This document shows positions 8,069-16,276 of a DNA stretch of 64,000 bases, in pieces. The DNA comes from Fibrobacter sp. (GTDB lineage: Bacteria; Fibrobacterota; Fibrobacteria; Fibrobacterales; Fibrobacteraceae). The position numbers were made by a program, and so were the translations under genes. The notes beneath the pieces were generated by a model that saw nothing but the letters and a program-made list of their open reading frames with translations, did not search any database and was not told the DNA's origin. The DNA is taken from positions 1 to 64,000 of the forward strand of contig JAFZOV010000165.1 of assembly GCA_017550445.1 (NCBI GenBank). The letters run 5' to 3'. Positions within the stretch are counted from its first letter, which is position 1; every line of letters begins with the position of its first letter.

Positions 8069-8629
8069 ATGAAAGACAACTGTAAAAAAATCAGAGAGCT
8101 TCTGTCTGCCCAGGCAATGGAATTCGCTCTCGACGAAATGGCGGCAAAATTGGCCAAGATGCATCCGACTGCTAATGACATGGTGGTGCTCGGCATGGCA
8201 AGCCGCGGAATCCCTCTCGCTAAAAAGATTTGCGAGCGCTTAAGTCAAAAGTTTAACAAGAACGTCCCGATGGGAAGCCTCGATGCAAGCTTTTACCGCG
8301 ACGACTTCCATTACCGTAAACATGTCGGTACTACCGAAATCCGCGTCACCGAAATGCCGGCCTCGGTCGAGGGCAAAACGGTGATTTTGGTGGACGATGT
8401 GCTTTATACGGGCCGCTCGGTGCGTGCAGCCATGCAGGCCATTCTGGACCTCGGACGTCCGGCCGCAATCCGCCTTTGCGTGCTCGTGGACCGCGGTCAC
8501 CGCGAACTCCCGATTGCGCCCGACTGTGTCGGACTGACTGTTGAAACCGCACAGGACCAGGAAGTCCGCGTGCAGATTGAGCCGATTGATAAAGAAAATT
8601 CCGTTTATCTTGTAGAGGTGGAGGCCTAA
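8069..8629 (+). CDS. pyrR: PyrR: pyrimidine operon regulator / uracil phosphoribosyltransferase
   Basis: PyrR binds UMP/UTP and pyr mRNA to reduce expression of pyrimidine genes; most members also convert uracil and PRPP to UMP. The protein (186 residues) has the type I phosphoribosyltransferase PRPP loop VILVDDVLYTGRS (105-117) and the PyrR blocks MASRGIPLAK, DASFYRDDF and DRGHRELPIAPD. It is the first gene of a plus-strand cluster with pyrB (1-base gap) and the dihydroorotase homologue. No strong ribosome binding site precedes it; two hairpins occupy that position. Regulation of this operon by its own product is a reasonable inference from the family. Confidence 0.93.
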   Translation: MKDNCKKIRELLSAQAMEFALDEMAAKLAKMHPTANDMVVLGMASRGIPLAKKICERLSQKFNKNVPMGSLDASFYRDDFHYRKHVGTTEIRVTEMPASVEGKTVILVDDVLYTGRSVRAAMQAILDLGRPAAIRLCVLVDRGHRELPIAPDCVGLTVETAQDQEVRVQIEPIDKENSVYLVEVEA

Positions 8630-8630
8630 G

Positions 8631-9590
8631 ATGAGCGCGCTTCAGATCAAGCATTTGTTCGGACTTCAGGGAGTATCCAAGTCCGATATTCGTACTATTT
8701 TGGATAATGCCAAGCAGTTCCGTGAAATTTTGGAACGCCCGGTCAAGAAGGTGCCTAGCCTTCGCGGTATGACGGTTGTGAACCTGTTCTTCGAAAACAG
8801 CACCCGCACCCGCACCAGTTTTGAACTCGCCGAAAAGCGTCTCTCTGCCGATACGGTGAATTTTGCAAGCTCGAACTCCAGTGTGAAGAAGGGCGAAACT
8901 CTGGTCGATACGCTCCGCAATATCGAATCGATGAAGATTGATATCGTGGTGGTCCGCCACAAGGGGACTGGGGTTCCCAAGTTCCTTGCCGAACACAGCA
9001 ACGCCATTATCGTGAATGCCGGTGACGGTGCCCACGAACACCCGACGCAGTCCCTGTTGGACATGCTTACGGTCGAAGAAAAACTTGGAACGCTCGAAGG
9101 CAAGAAGGTGGCAATCGTAGGCGATATTCGCCACAGCCGCGTGGCCCGCAGTAACATCTGGGGCATGACCACGATGGGTGCCCATGTAACGCTTTGTGGC
9201 CCGAGCACTTTGGTGCCCCGCAATACCGAACTTCTGCAGTACAAGGAACTCGCCGGTAGCGTCTCCTGGGAAACCGATGTCTACAAGGCGGTCGAAGACG
9301 CCGACGCCGTGATTGCGCTCCGCCTGCAAAAGGAACGCATGGACGACGCTCTTCTTCCGAGTATGCGCGAATACCGCAACTTCTTCGGTATCACCGAGAA
9401 GGTTCTTTCTGAAGCCAAGGACAAGGTCATCTTGATGCACCCGGGTCCGATCAACCGCGGCGTGGAACTCGATAGCGATATCGCTGACGGTGAACATTCC
9501 GTGATTTTGGATCAGGTGACTAACGGCGTCGCCGTGCGTATGGCGGTGCTTTACCTTTTGGCTGGAGGTCGTGCAAATGAAAATGCATAA
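8631..9590 (+). CDS. pyrB: Aspartate carbamoyltransferase catalytic subunit
   Basis: PyrB condenses carbamoyl phosphate with aspartate, the committed step of pyrimidine synthesis. The 319-residue protein shows the carbamoyl-phosphate loop STRTRT (57-62), the HPTQ motif near 134 (EHPTQSLLDM), an SRVARSN segment and HPGPINRG near 280. Its length is that of a bare catalytic chain; no pyrI is present here. Its last codons overlap the start of the dihydroorotase homologue by 14 bases, so the two are translationally coupled. In bacteria with a PyrB of this context, an inactive dihydroorotase is often a structural partner. Confidence 0.96.
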   Translation: MSALQIKHLFGLQGVSKSDIRTILDNAKQFREILERPVKKVPSLRGMTVVNLFFENSTRTRTSFELAEKRLSADTVNFASSNSSVKKGETLVDTLRNIESMKIDIVVVRHKGTGVPKFLAEHSNAIIVNAGDGAHEHPTQSLLDMLTVEEKLGTLEGKKVAIVGDIRHSRVARSNIWGMTTMGAHVTLCGPSTLVPRNTELLQYKELAGSVSWETDVYKAVEDADAVIALRLQKERMDDALLPSMREYRNFFGITEKVLSEAKDKVILMHPGPINRGVELDSDIADGEHSVILDQVTNGVAVRMAVLYLLAGGRANENA

Positions 9591-10857
9591 GGAAATGAAT
9601 ATCAAGAATCTTGTGCTCAAGAATGCAAAAGTTTGGAACGGCAAGTCTTTTGAAGATCGTAGCGAAGTCGCTTTTGAACAGGGTAAGGGCCTAGCTACCG
9701 AAGAATTTGATTGTGGTGGCGCCTTGGTAATGCCGGCCTTGTTTGGCTTGGGCGTTGATTTTATGGAACCGCTCCGCGACGACGTTTACACGTTTGCAGA
9801 CGGTCTCGAAGCTTTGCACCGTGGCGGTTTCTGCGGCGCCTTGTATGAAAGTGCTGCCAATCCAATTGACGATGCGGACAAGCTTTCGGCAATGAAGTTC
9901 CGCGTGAACTCTCCAGATTTGGAATATAACTTTGCCAACCGTTTCGATATCAAGTTCCTGGGCGCTTATAGCAAGGGCTTTGGTTCCGATAGCCTCGCCG
10001 AAATGATGGAACTTGCCGAAGACAACAGCGTTGCAGGTTTCGGTGACGGTAACGAAGCGATTCCTACGACACGCTTTATTCGCCTTGCCATGGAATATGG
10101 CAAGATGACCGGCAAGCGCTTCTTCTTCCAGCCGATGGACAAGTCGCTCCGCAAGCACGGCTGCGTCCATGAAGGAGCCTATTCCGATATGCTCGGCATG
10201 AAGGGCATTCCGCGCATTGCAGAAACGATTGCGGCCCATACGGTGCTTGAAATGGCTCGCTTCTTGCAGGTGCCGGTGCATTTTAAGCAGGTGACTTGCG
10301 GCGAAACGCTCGACCTCGTGCGCGAAGCCCGCAAGAAGGGTATCGATGTCACTTGCGATGTCGGCTTGTATCACTTGCTCTTGGATGATTCCTGCCTCGA
10401 AACTCTGGATTCTGCATACCACATTCTGCCTCCGATTCGCTCGGCGGCTGACCGCGAAGCCTTGTGGAAGGGCCTTGAAGACGGTACGGTGAATGCGATT
10501 AGCATGAACCATACGCCGGTGCTTGGCCAGGATACCGAAGTGAACTTCGAAGATTCTGTGCCGGGTGCGCTTTCTCTTGAAGTTGCTCTCCCGGCTATTT
10601 GGAAGGAACTTAGCTCCAGAGTGGGCGAGGCTCGCGCGATTGAACTCTTGTCGATTGCTCCTGCAAAACTCGTCGGTGCAAAGTCCGCTTTTGATGATCA
10701 AAAGATGACTAACGTCGTGATTCTCGATCCGAACAAGCCGCACGAAGTTTCCAAGAAGGATTTTGCTGGCCACGTGAGCAATTCTCCGTTGCTTGGCAAG
10801 ACTCTTCCGTCTTCGATTTTGGCTACATTCGTTAGCGGTGTGTGGACAAAGCTCTAG
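9577..10857 (+). CDS. Dihydroorotase-like protein lacking metal ligands (pseudo-DHOase, PyrC'/PyrX type)
   Basis: The protein (426 residues) aligns along the amidohydrolase fold of dihydroorotase, but its active site has gone. Where PyrC has the HxH metal motif in a DxHVHxREP context, this protein reads FGLGVDFMEPLRDD, so both histidines are absent. The usual HCED segment is replaced by FQPMDKS. The late DHTP-like site survives only as MNHTPV. In Pseudomonas an inactive PyrC' is needed to assemble the PyrB dodecamer; the same role is inferred here. A working dihydroorotase must be elsewhere. ATG 9577 is chosen because GGAGG (9564-9568) is 8 bases upstream; GTG 9571 would be too close. Confidence 0.85.
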   Translation: MKMHKEMNIKNLVLKNAKVWNGKSFEDRSEVAFEQGKGLATEEFDCGGALVMPALFGLGVDFMEPLRDDVYTFADGLEALHRGGFCGALYESAANPIDDADKLSAMKFRVNSPDLEYNFANRFDIKFLGAYSKGFGSDSLAEMMELAEDNSVAGFGDGNEAIPTTRFIRLAMEYGKMTGKRFFFQPMDKSLRKHGCVHEGAYSDMLGMKGIPRIAETIAAHTVLEMARFLQVPVHFKQVTCGETLDLVREARKKGIDVTCDVGLYHLLLDDSCLETLDSAYHILPPIRSAADREALWKGLEDGTVNAISMNHTPVLGQDTEVNFEDSVPGALSLEVALPAIWKELSSRVGEARAIELLSIAPAKLVGAKSAFDDQKMTNVVILDPNKPHEVSKKDFAGHVSNSPLLGKTLPSSILATFVSGVWTKL

Positions 10858-10866
10858 GATTCATAG

Positions 10867-11883
10867 ATGATTGACCCGCTTCAGTTAGTTTGGTTTGCAT
10901 TTGTCATATGCTTGTGCATAGCGCTTTTGGTGCTGTTGGAAGTCCACCGCATCAATGACCGCCGTGAAAACGAGGATATGTTTGGAACCCAAGCTTTTGA
11001 TGATAGGGTTGCAGAACTCGGCTTTTCTGCCAAAGAAAAAAGGACTTTGGACAAAATAATTAGAACGTCCTCTTTTGAAAATAAAGATGCCATTCTAAAT
11101 TCGTCGGGTCTCTTTGAGCAGGCTGTTGCTGCGTTCTACTATATTCGCGATGTATTCGATGTCCGTGATGAAACTCTTGCCGCAGTGGAAGCGCTGCGGC
11201 ATAAGATGAATTTTACGGCATCGAATCCTTTGTCTGAAATCTATTCTACCAGACAGTTTAATGTGGGCGACCGCATTGACCTGATTCCTGAAAACGGAAC
11301 GCTGATTAAGCATTCCGATATCGTGTGGCGCACTGAAAAGGAATGGGCCATTTCTTACGATGGTAGTGACGGGCCGGCTGCTTCGCTGGTGGGGCGTTCT
11401 ATTCGAATCCGCTGGACTCGACCCGATGACGCCATCTATTCTACAACGGTTCCTGTTCGACGTGTGGATGAAACCAATAATCTTGTTCTGATTCATTCCT
11501 CTTCCCTGGATAAGCGCCAGTTGCGTCGTTGGGTTCGTGAACAGGTTGCGTTCCCTGTGACGGCCGTATTTGAAAACGGAAGTTCCATTGGAGGTACCCT
11601 GCTGGACCTTTCTGCAGGCGGTATCATGATCGGATTGCCCCAGGAATGCTATCCGGGACAGCATTTACGTATCCAGTTTGAGCTTCCGAGCTTCGGTGAT
11701 GAGGACGTGGAAATTGAGATTTTGCGCAATTTAGGCCAAAAAAACAAGGATTTCCCCAGCTACTATTGCCTTACCGCCTCTTTCCGTGGAACCTTCGGTT
11801 GGACCCAGGAAAGGGTGCTCCAGTACCTGTTTGAACTAAGCAAGTCAAAAAAACAGGCGAAAAAGTTGGCCAAACAGGCCTAA
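10867..11883 (+). CDS. Membrane-anchored PilZ-domain protein (c-di-GMP receptor)
   Basis: The 338-residue protein has one N-terminal membrane helix (about 7-26), a middle segment with a YcgR-N-like barrel (about 133-210, from FNVGDRIDLIPENG), and a C-terminal PilZ domain. The c-di-GMP binding motifs are both intact: RRWVR (RxxxR) and DLSAGG (D/NxSxxG). PilZ proteins change conformation on c-di-GMP and control flagella, pili or polymer export. It starts 9 bases after the dihydroorotase-like gene and ends about 100 bases before pilM. It can therefore be read from the pyr transcript, while pilM has its own promoter. A role in type IV pilus control is inferred from position. Confidence 0.88.
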   Translation: MIDPLQLVWFAFVICLCIALLVLLEVHRINDRRENEDMFGTQAFDDRVAELGFSAKEKRTLDKIIRTSSFENKDAILNSSGLFEQAVAAFYYIRDVFDVRDETLAAVEALRHKMNFTASNPLSEIYSTRQFNVGDRIDLIPENGTLIKHSDIVWRTEKEWAISYDGSDGPAASLVGRSIRIRWTRPDDAIYSTTVPVRRVDETNNLVLIHSSSLDKRQLRRWVREQVAFPVTAVFENGSSIGGTLLDLSAGGIMIGLPQECYPGQHLRIQFELPSFGDEDVEIEILRNLGQKNKDFPSYYCLTASFRGTFGWTQERVLQYLFELSKSKKQAKKLAKQA

Positions 11884-11919
11884 GTAGTTCATTTTCAATG
11901 ACTTAGATGAATTTTTCGC

Positions 11920-11948
11920 TTGACATTCTGCTTTTATAAAGGTAGAAT
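11920..11948 (+). promoter_or_regulatory. Promoter of the pilMNOPQ operon
   Basis: TTGACA (11920-11925) and TAGAAT (11943-11948) are spaced by 17 bases, close to the sigma-70 consensus. The TTG start of pilM follows 33 bases later, with GGAG at 11972-11975. Confidence 0.85.
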
Positions 11949-11981
11949 TAGTAAGGAAATGTTTTACAATCGGAGTTAACT

Positions 11982-13127
11982 TTGGCTTTAGGATTGATTT
12001 CTAAAATCCGTGGCTTGCGCGAGACAGTCGGCATTGATGTTGGCCATTACAGCATCAAGTATGTCAAGGTCTTGCATGGCGCGAGCGGAAACAAGATTGT
12101 TTTAGACGCCGACTTGGAACGGGTGCCTGATGGATGTATCGTCAATGGCGAAATTCAGGTGCGTGAAGGGGATGCTCCCACCGATAAGGACGGCAAACGC
12201 GAAAAGGATGGGGCTGAACTGCTCGCCGAGGCTATGGCGAAACTGCTGATTCGTCACCCCATCGACGATTCTTGCGATATTGTTGCATCGGTAAACTGTG
12301 GCGCCGGCGCCGGTGGTGTGCTGGTGGACCGTGTGTCGGTCAAGGTACCGAAAAACGGAAATGAAGCTGCCATTATTCTTCAGACCGCACAGTCCCGTCC
12401 GCCCTTCGATGACCAGGACAACGTGATTGACTACGAGATTTATTCCCGCGAAAATGAAGACGTCAAGGTGAACGTGGTGGCCGCAAAGAGCGCCCTGTTG
12501 GACTCCTGGGCGCAGTTCTTCAATCGCCGCGGACTCAAACTGTCGGCGCTGGATGTCGATATCTTCGGCATGCTGAATGCTTATGTGGCGACAGTCGAAG
12601 ATGCAGAAAGAGAAAAGACCGTTGCAATCTTCAATATCGGTGAAAAGAAGATGAGCGTGGCCTTTGTGCAGGACGGCCAGTTCCATTCCATGCGTGCCAT
12701 GGCCGGTGGTTCCTTGGATATGGTGGTCAGCAAGACCTGCATGAACCTGGGCATTGATTCTGAAAAATGCCACGAAATTTTAGCGAAGGGTGACCTGTCC
12801 GTGGTGGACGGCTTCTCTGAAGCGGAAGTCGAAGCCGCGCTCCGACTGGCATACGAGGACCTGATGGCGCAGATCGATATCGGTATCCGCTATTTCTCGT
12901 CTTCGGAAGATTCCAAACCGCTCGACAAAATCTTGTTGGGTGGAGGTGGAGCCGCCGCCCCTGGTCTGAGGGAATTTATCGCAGAACACTCCGGTATCGA
13001 AACGGATACGGTGAATCCGTTCAGGCTCGTGCCTTGTGATTCCAAGGTGTTTGGCGAGAGTGGTCTCTCGGTTGCTCTTTCCAATATTTATGCCCCTGCG
13101 TTGGGCTTGGCAATGAGGAAGTTCTAA
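11982..13127 (+). CDS. pilM: Type IV pilus assembly protein PilM (actin-like ATPase)
   Basis: PilM is the cytoplasmic actin-fold protein that binds ATP and the N-terminus of PilN, linking the pilus machine to the inner membrane subcomplex. The 381-residue product has the phosphate-1 loop GIDVGHYSIKYV at residues 17-28, a second loop around VAIFNIGEKKMSV, and LLGGGGAAAPG near 313 (adenosine motif). It starts with TTG, supported by GGAG 6 bases upstream and by homology from MALGLISKI. It is the first gene of a five-gene operon, and its final ATG overlap (TAATGG) couples it to pilN. Confidence 0.93.
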   Translation: MALGLISKIRGLRETVGIDVGHYSIKYVKVLHGASGNKIVLDADLERVPDGCIVNGEIQVREGDAPTDKDGKREKDGAELLAEAMAKLLIRHPIDDSCDIVASVNCGAGAGGVLVDRVSVKVPKNGNEAAIILQTAQSRPPFDDQDNVIDYEIYSRENEDVKVNVVAAKSALLDSWAQFFNRRGLKLSALDVDIFGMLNAYVATVEDAEREKTVAIFNIGEKKMSVAFVQDGQFHSMRAMAGGSLDMVVSKTCMNLGIDSEKCHEILAKGDLSVVDGFSEAEVEAALRLAYEDLMAQIDIGIRYFSSSEDSKPLDKILLGGGGAAAPGLREFIAEHSGIETDTVNPFRLVPCDSKVFGESGLSVALSNIYAPALGLAMRKF

Positions 13128-13744
13128 TGGCGTCTACGAAAAAAGAACCCACAAGAAATGCCTTGGCCATTTCCATCAACTTGCTTCCGCCGGAATTCCG
13201 CAAGAAGCAGAAAGACTTTTCATGGGTCACGGACCGTCGCATCATTTGGCCTACCGTTGCATTGCTCGTTGCAATCGTCGCTGTGGTTATGTTGCAAGGC
13301 TATGTCAGTGAAACCATTAACAGTTTGAGCCAAGAATTGAGCCGTGTTCAGGAAGAGGTTGAACGCGAACGTCCGCTGCTTTCCAAGATTGCCGACCTGG
13401 AACAGAAACAGGGCGTGGTCAACACAAAGATCAACGCACTCAAGTCCATTCAGGTGAGCAAGAAACGTTGGGTTATTTTGTTCGAAAACATCTCGTCGGT
13501 GCTTCCGCCTAACATGTGGATTACGAGCATCAACCAGATGGGTGAATTCGATCTTGAAATGCGCGGTGTCACTTACGACTTCTCGGAAGTAGCCGAATAC
13601 ATGGTGAAACTCGAAAAGCAGGTGAGTATCCAATCGGTTTCGCTGGTGACCATCTCTACTGCAAAAGTGGATGGAAAAGAAGCCTATAATTTCACCATCA
13701 AGATAGTTCTCAAGCGAGATCTTGGGGAGGGTGATAATGGGTAA
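13127..13744 (+). CDS. pilN: Type IV pilus inner membrane protein PilN
   Basis: PilN is a bitopic protein: its short cytoplasmic tail binds PilM and its periplasmic part pairs with PilO. The 205-residue product carries the PilM-binding tail with the conserved INLLPPEFR block (residues 18-26), one membrane helix (about 39-58), a coiled coil (about 65-105) and a ferredoxin-like periplasmic domain. The order and sizes match pilN in other pilMNOPQ operons. The start overlaps the pilM stop and the end overlaps pilO by 8 bases. Confidence 0.92.
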   Translation: MASTKKEPTRNALAISINLLPPEFRKKQKDFSWVTDRRIIWPTVALLVAIVAVVMLQGYVSETINSLSQELSRVQEEVERERPLLSKIADLEQKQGVVNTKINALKSIQVSKKRWVILFENISSVLPPNMWITSINQMGEFDLEMRGVTYDFSEVAEYMVKLEKQVSIQSVSLVTISTAKVDGKEAYNFTIKIVLKRDLGEGDNG

Positions 13745-14336
13745 GATAGATCTAAAAGACAAACGAAACGTCTATGCCATAGTCGTGTGCCTCTTGATTA
13801 TGGCTGCAGCCCATTTAGTGTATAACTATGTATGGGATCCGTTTACGTATCAGCGTGAATCCTTGGAACGTGATCTCCAGTCGGCTCAGGCTGAACTGGA
13901 CAAGATCAACGCCAAGAAGCATCGCGTGGCAGAACTCGAAATGCAGTTGGCTCAGGCCGAAAAGGATTTCGAAAAGCTGAAGGAAATGTTCCCCGAAGAA
14001 GAAAAGGTGCCGCTGCGCTTGCAGGACCTTTATGCGGTTATCCGCAGCTCCATGGTGCAAATCCAGAAGTTCAATCCCGAAGGTCGCTCCGAAAAGGAAC
14101 ACTACATCGAAAACCGCTATTCCATTGCGGTCAATTCGGGTTACCACATGCTGGGTTACCTGTTTGCAGAAATTGCAAACTTCAATTACCCGACTGCCAT
14201 TACGAACCTTCGCCTGAACCGTTATTCGGGTATCAAGGCTGAAGTGGAAAAGTCTGAAACTCACGGTTGGACGCCGATTACTATGTCGGTGACTTTCAAC
14301 CTGACAACTTACACGTCTAAGAAGGTGGGCAAATGA
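13737..14336 (+). CDS. pilO: Type IV pilus inner membrane protein PilO
   Basis: PilO forms heterodimers with PilN in the periplasm and connects to PilP. From ATG 13737 (199 residues) the protein has a short cytoplasmic start, a membrane helix (VYAIVVCLLIMAAAHLVYNY), a coiled coil (about 35-85) and the PilO domain with FFPEE-like MFPEEEKVP and the FEIANFNYP strand. The frame is open from TTG 13722, but GGAGG at 13726-13730 sits at the right distance only for ATG 13737. Overlaps on both sides fit a single operon. Confidence 0.92.
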   Translation: MGKIDLKDKRNVYAIVVCLLIMAAAHLVYNYVWDPFTYQRESLERDLQSAQAELDKINAKKHRVAELEMQLAQAEKDFEKLKEMFPEEEKVPLRLQDLYAVIRSSMVQIQKFNPEGRSEKEHYIENRYSIAVNSGYHMLGYLFAEIANFNYPTAITNLRLNRYSGIKAEVEKSETHGWTPITMSVTFNLTTYTSKKVGK

Positions 14337-16276
14337 TGAAAATGAAGATTCTTCTTTTGTTGCTTGCCTTTACGGCTTTTGCTAGTGCCGCCCAGATTAA
14401 GGATGTACGTTTTGATTGCAGTGCAAAGGGCTGCCAGGTGGTATTTGCCTTTGCGTCTGACAAGAACCTGCCGACATTCTTCCAGAAGTACGATGCTGCT
14501 TCCAAGAAGCTCACGGTGGGTTTCTCTGAAACGACATTTGCTCTTGGCGAAGGTAATTACGACATCGACGCCAATTCCAAGTTCGTTAAGTCCATGAAGG
14601 TGTTCAAGGATGCGTACAAGGGTACGGCATTCTTGAAGATCGAAATGGACGTGGGCGCCTCTATCGCTACGGATAAAAACGAAATTGCTCTGGACAAGTC
14701 CAACTTCTTGATCAAGCTCAAGAACAAGGGCGGAAAGTCCTGGACGCTTTCGAAGCTTTTTGCAGAACGCAAGAAGGCTGCCGAAAAGCAGGATGCTCTT
14801 GACAAGAAGGCTGCCGCCAAGGCCGCCCTCGAAGAAAAGAAGCGCCTGGCCGAAGAGAAAAAGGCTGCCGACAAGCGAGCTCTTGAAGAAAAGAAAGCTG
14901 CTGAAAAGCAGGCCGCTCTCGACAAGAAGGCTGCTGCTAAGGCCGCTGCCGAAGAGAAAAAGGCTGCCGAGAAAGCTGCTGCCGAAGAAAAGAAACGTTT
15001 AGCTGCCGAAAAGAAAGAAGCGGAACGTCGCGCTCTTGAAGAAAAGAAGGCTGCCGAAAAGGCCGCTCTCGAAGAAAAGAAGCGTTTGGCAGAAGAAAAG
15101 AAAGCCGCAGAAAAGGCTGCCCGTGAAGCAGAAAAGCTCATGGCCGAACAGCAGAAGCAGATTGACAAGGCTATTCTTGAAGGTGGTGCCATCTCCGCTC
15201 TGCTTCCGGGACTTAAAGAAATGACGGTGCTCATTGGCTCTGGCTTGGAACAGTTCCGTATTGTGGCTGACGAAGCGATTAACATACAGAATGTCTCTAG
15301 CGTCGATAAGAACAATACCATTACGATTGGCCTTGCCGGTCCCCAGAAGTCTCCCATTTTCAGGATTGGAGCCGGTTCCTTGGTGAAGGCTGTAACTTGG
15401 GGCGCTAATGGCCTTAAGGTTCAGTTGAAGGGTTCTGTGCAGCCTGCCGTTTTGGTGCAAGATGGCGTGTTTGTTTTGCAGATTGCCGAAAAGGGAATCA
15501 ACAAGGACGGCTTTATGTTCTGGTCTGCGCAACCCAAGGGAATCTTTATTCGCGACTGGATGAAGGTTGCAGAAGACAAGCCTAATTTCGATGCCTTCGT
15601 CAAGAATCTTGACAAGGGCAGTAAGAAGATTATTTCGGGTTCCCAGACATTCCACTTGCGTCCGGTTGTTCGCGAACTAATCGTGGTTGCCGACGAAACG
15701 GAATTCTACGCCGCACCCAATGAAAATTCCCAGGTGATGCAGCGCCTTGTGTTTGGTGACCGTCTGGTGAGCCTTGACATGAAGGGCTTGTATCGCAAAG
15801 TCCAGTATGGTAATAGGGTAGGCTATGTGGATCGCCGCGCTGTCGGCTTCTTTGACGAGCTTTCGTCTGTGCAGGAAGAACGCCTGAAACAGGTGGACAA
15901 GGAACGCGGCACGAATCTTACGACCAATACTCCGCAGATTGGTAGCCAGCTCGATGGCCTCTACGAAGACCGCGTGACTTATAGCTCCTTTGGCCGCCGC
16001 GACCCGTTTGTCGAAGTCGATGGCCTTGTAGAAGAAGGCATCAATATTGACCAGGTTGAACTGGTGGGTATCATTTGGGAATCGGATGTACCGGTAGCCA
16101 TTCTTGTTGAATCCAAGAATCCGTCTATTTCGTACACCGTTAAAGAAGGTGACAAGATTCTCAACGGTAAAGTTTTAAAAATCACACAAACTGACGTACT
16201 CTTCCTGATTCAGGAATTCGGGGTGAGCCGTCGCTACTCCATGGGTCTTCCCGATAAACTTGGGGGTCAAAAGTGA
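14333..16276 (+). CDS. Fusion protein: AMIN-like domain(s), Lys/Ala/Glu-rich helix, SH3-like domain and PilP domain
   Basis: This 647-residue exported protein sits where pilP is expected. After a signal peptide (to ASA, residue 19) it has an AMIN-like beta domain (about 21-132), then about 135 residues made of repeated K, A and E blocks (AAEKKAAEE type, about 143-278) that should form a long single helix. Next comes a second AMIN-like beta region (about 283-395), an SH3-like domain (about 440-500, FYAAPNENSQVMQRL, GNRVGYVDRR) and a C-terminal PilP domain (about 535-645, starting FGRRDPF). PilP normally is a 170-residue lipoprotein joining PilNO to the PilQ secretin. The extra domains could span the periplasm and bind peptidoglycan. 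The neighbouring PilQ lacks its own AMIN domains. Confidence 0.85.
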   Translation: MMKMKILLLLLAFTAFASAAQIKDVRFDCSAKGCQVVFAFASDKNLPTFFQKYDAASKKLTVGFSETTFALGEGNYDIDANSKFVKSMKVFKDAYKGTAFLKIEMDVGASIATDKNEIALDKSNFLIKLKNKGGKSWTLSKLFAERKKAAEKQDALDKKAAAKAALEEKKRLAEEKKAADKRALEEKKAAEKQAALDKKAAAKAAAEEKKAAEKAAAEEKKRLAAEKKEAERRALEEKKAAEKAALEEKKRLAEEKKAAEKAAREAEKLMAEQQKQIDKAILEGGAISALLPGLKEMTVLIGSGLEQFRIVADEAINIQNVSSVDKNNTITIGLAGPQKSPIFRIGAGSLVKAVTWGANGLKVQLKGSVQPAVLVQDGVFVLQIAEKGINKDGFMFWSAQPKGIFIRDWMKVAEDKPNFDAFVKNLDKGSKKIISGSQTFHLRPVVRELIVVADETEFYAAPNENSQVMQRLVFGDRLVSLDMKGLYRKVQYGNRVGYVDRRAVGFFDELSSVQEERLKQVDKERGTNLTTNTPQIGSQLDGLYEDRVTYSSFGRRDPFVEVDGLVEEGINIDQVELVGIIWESDVPVAILVESKNPSISYTVKEGDKILNGKVLKITQTDVLFLIQEFGVSRRYSMGLPDKLGGQK

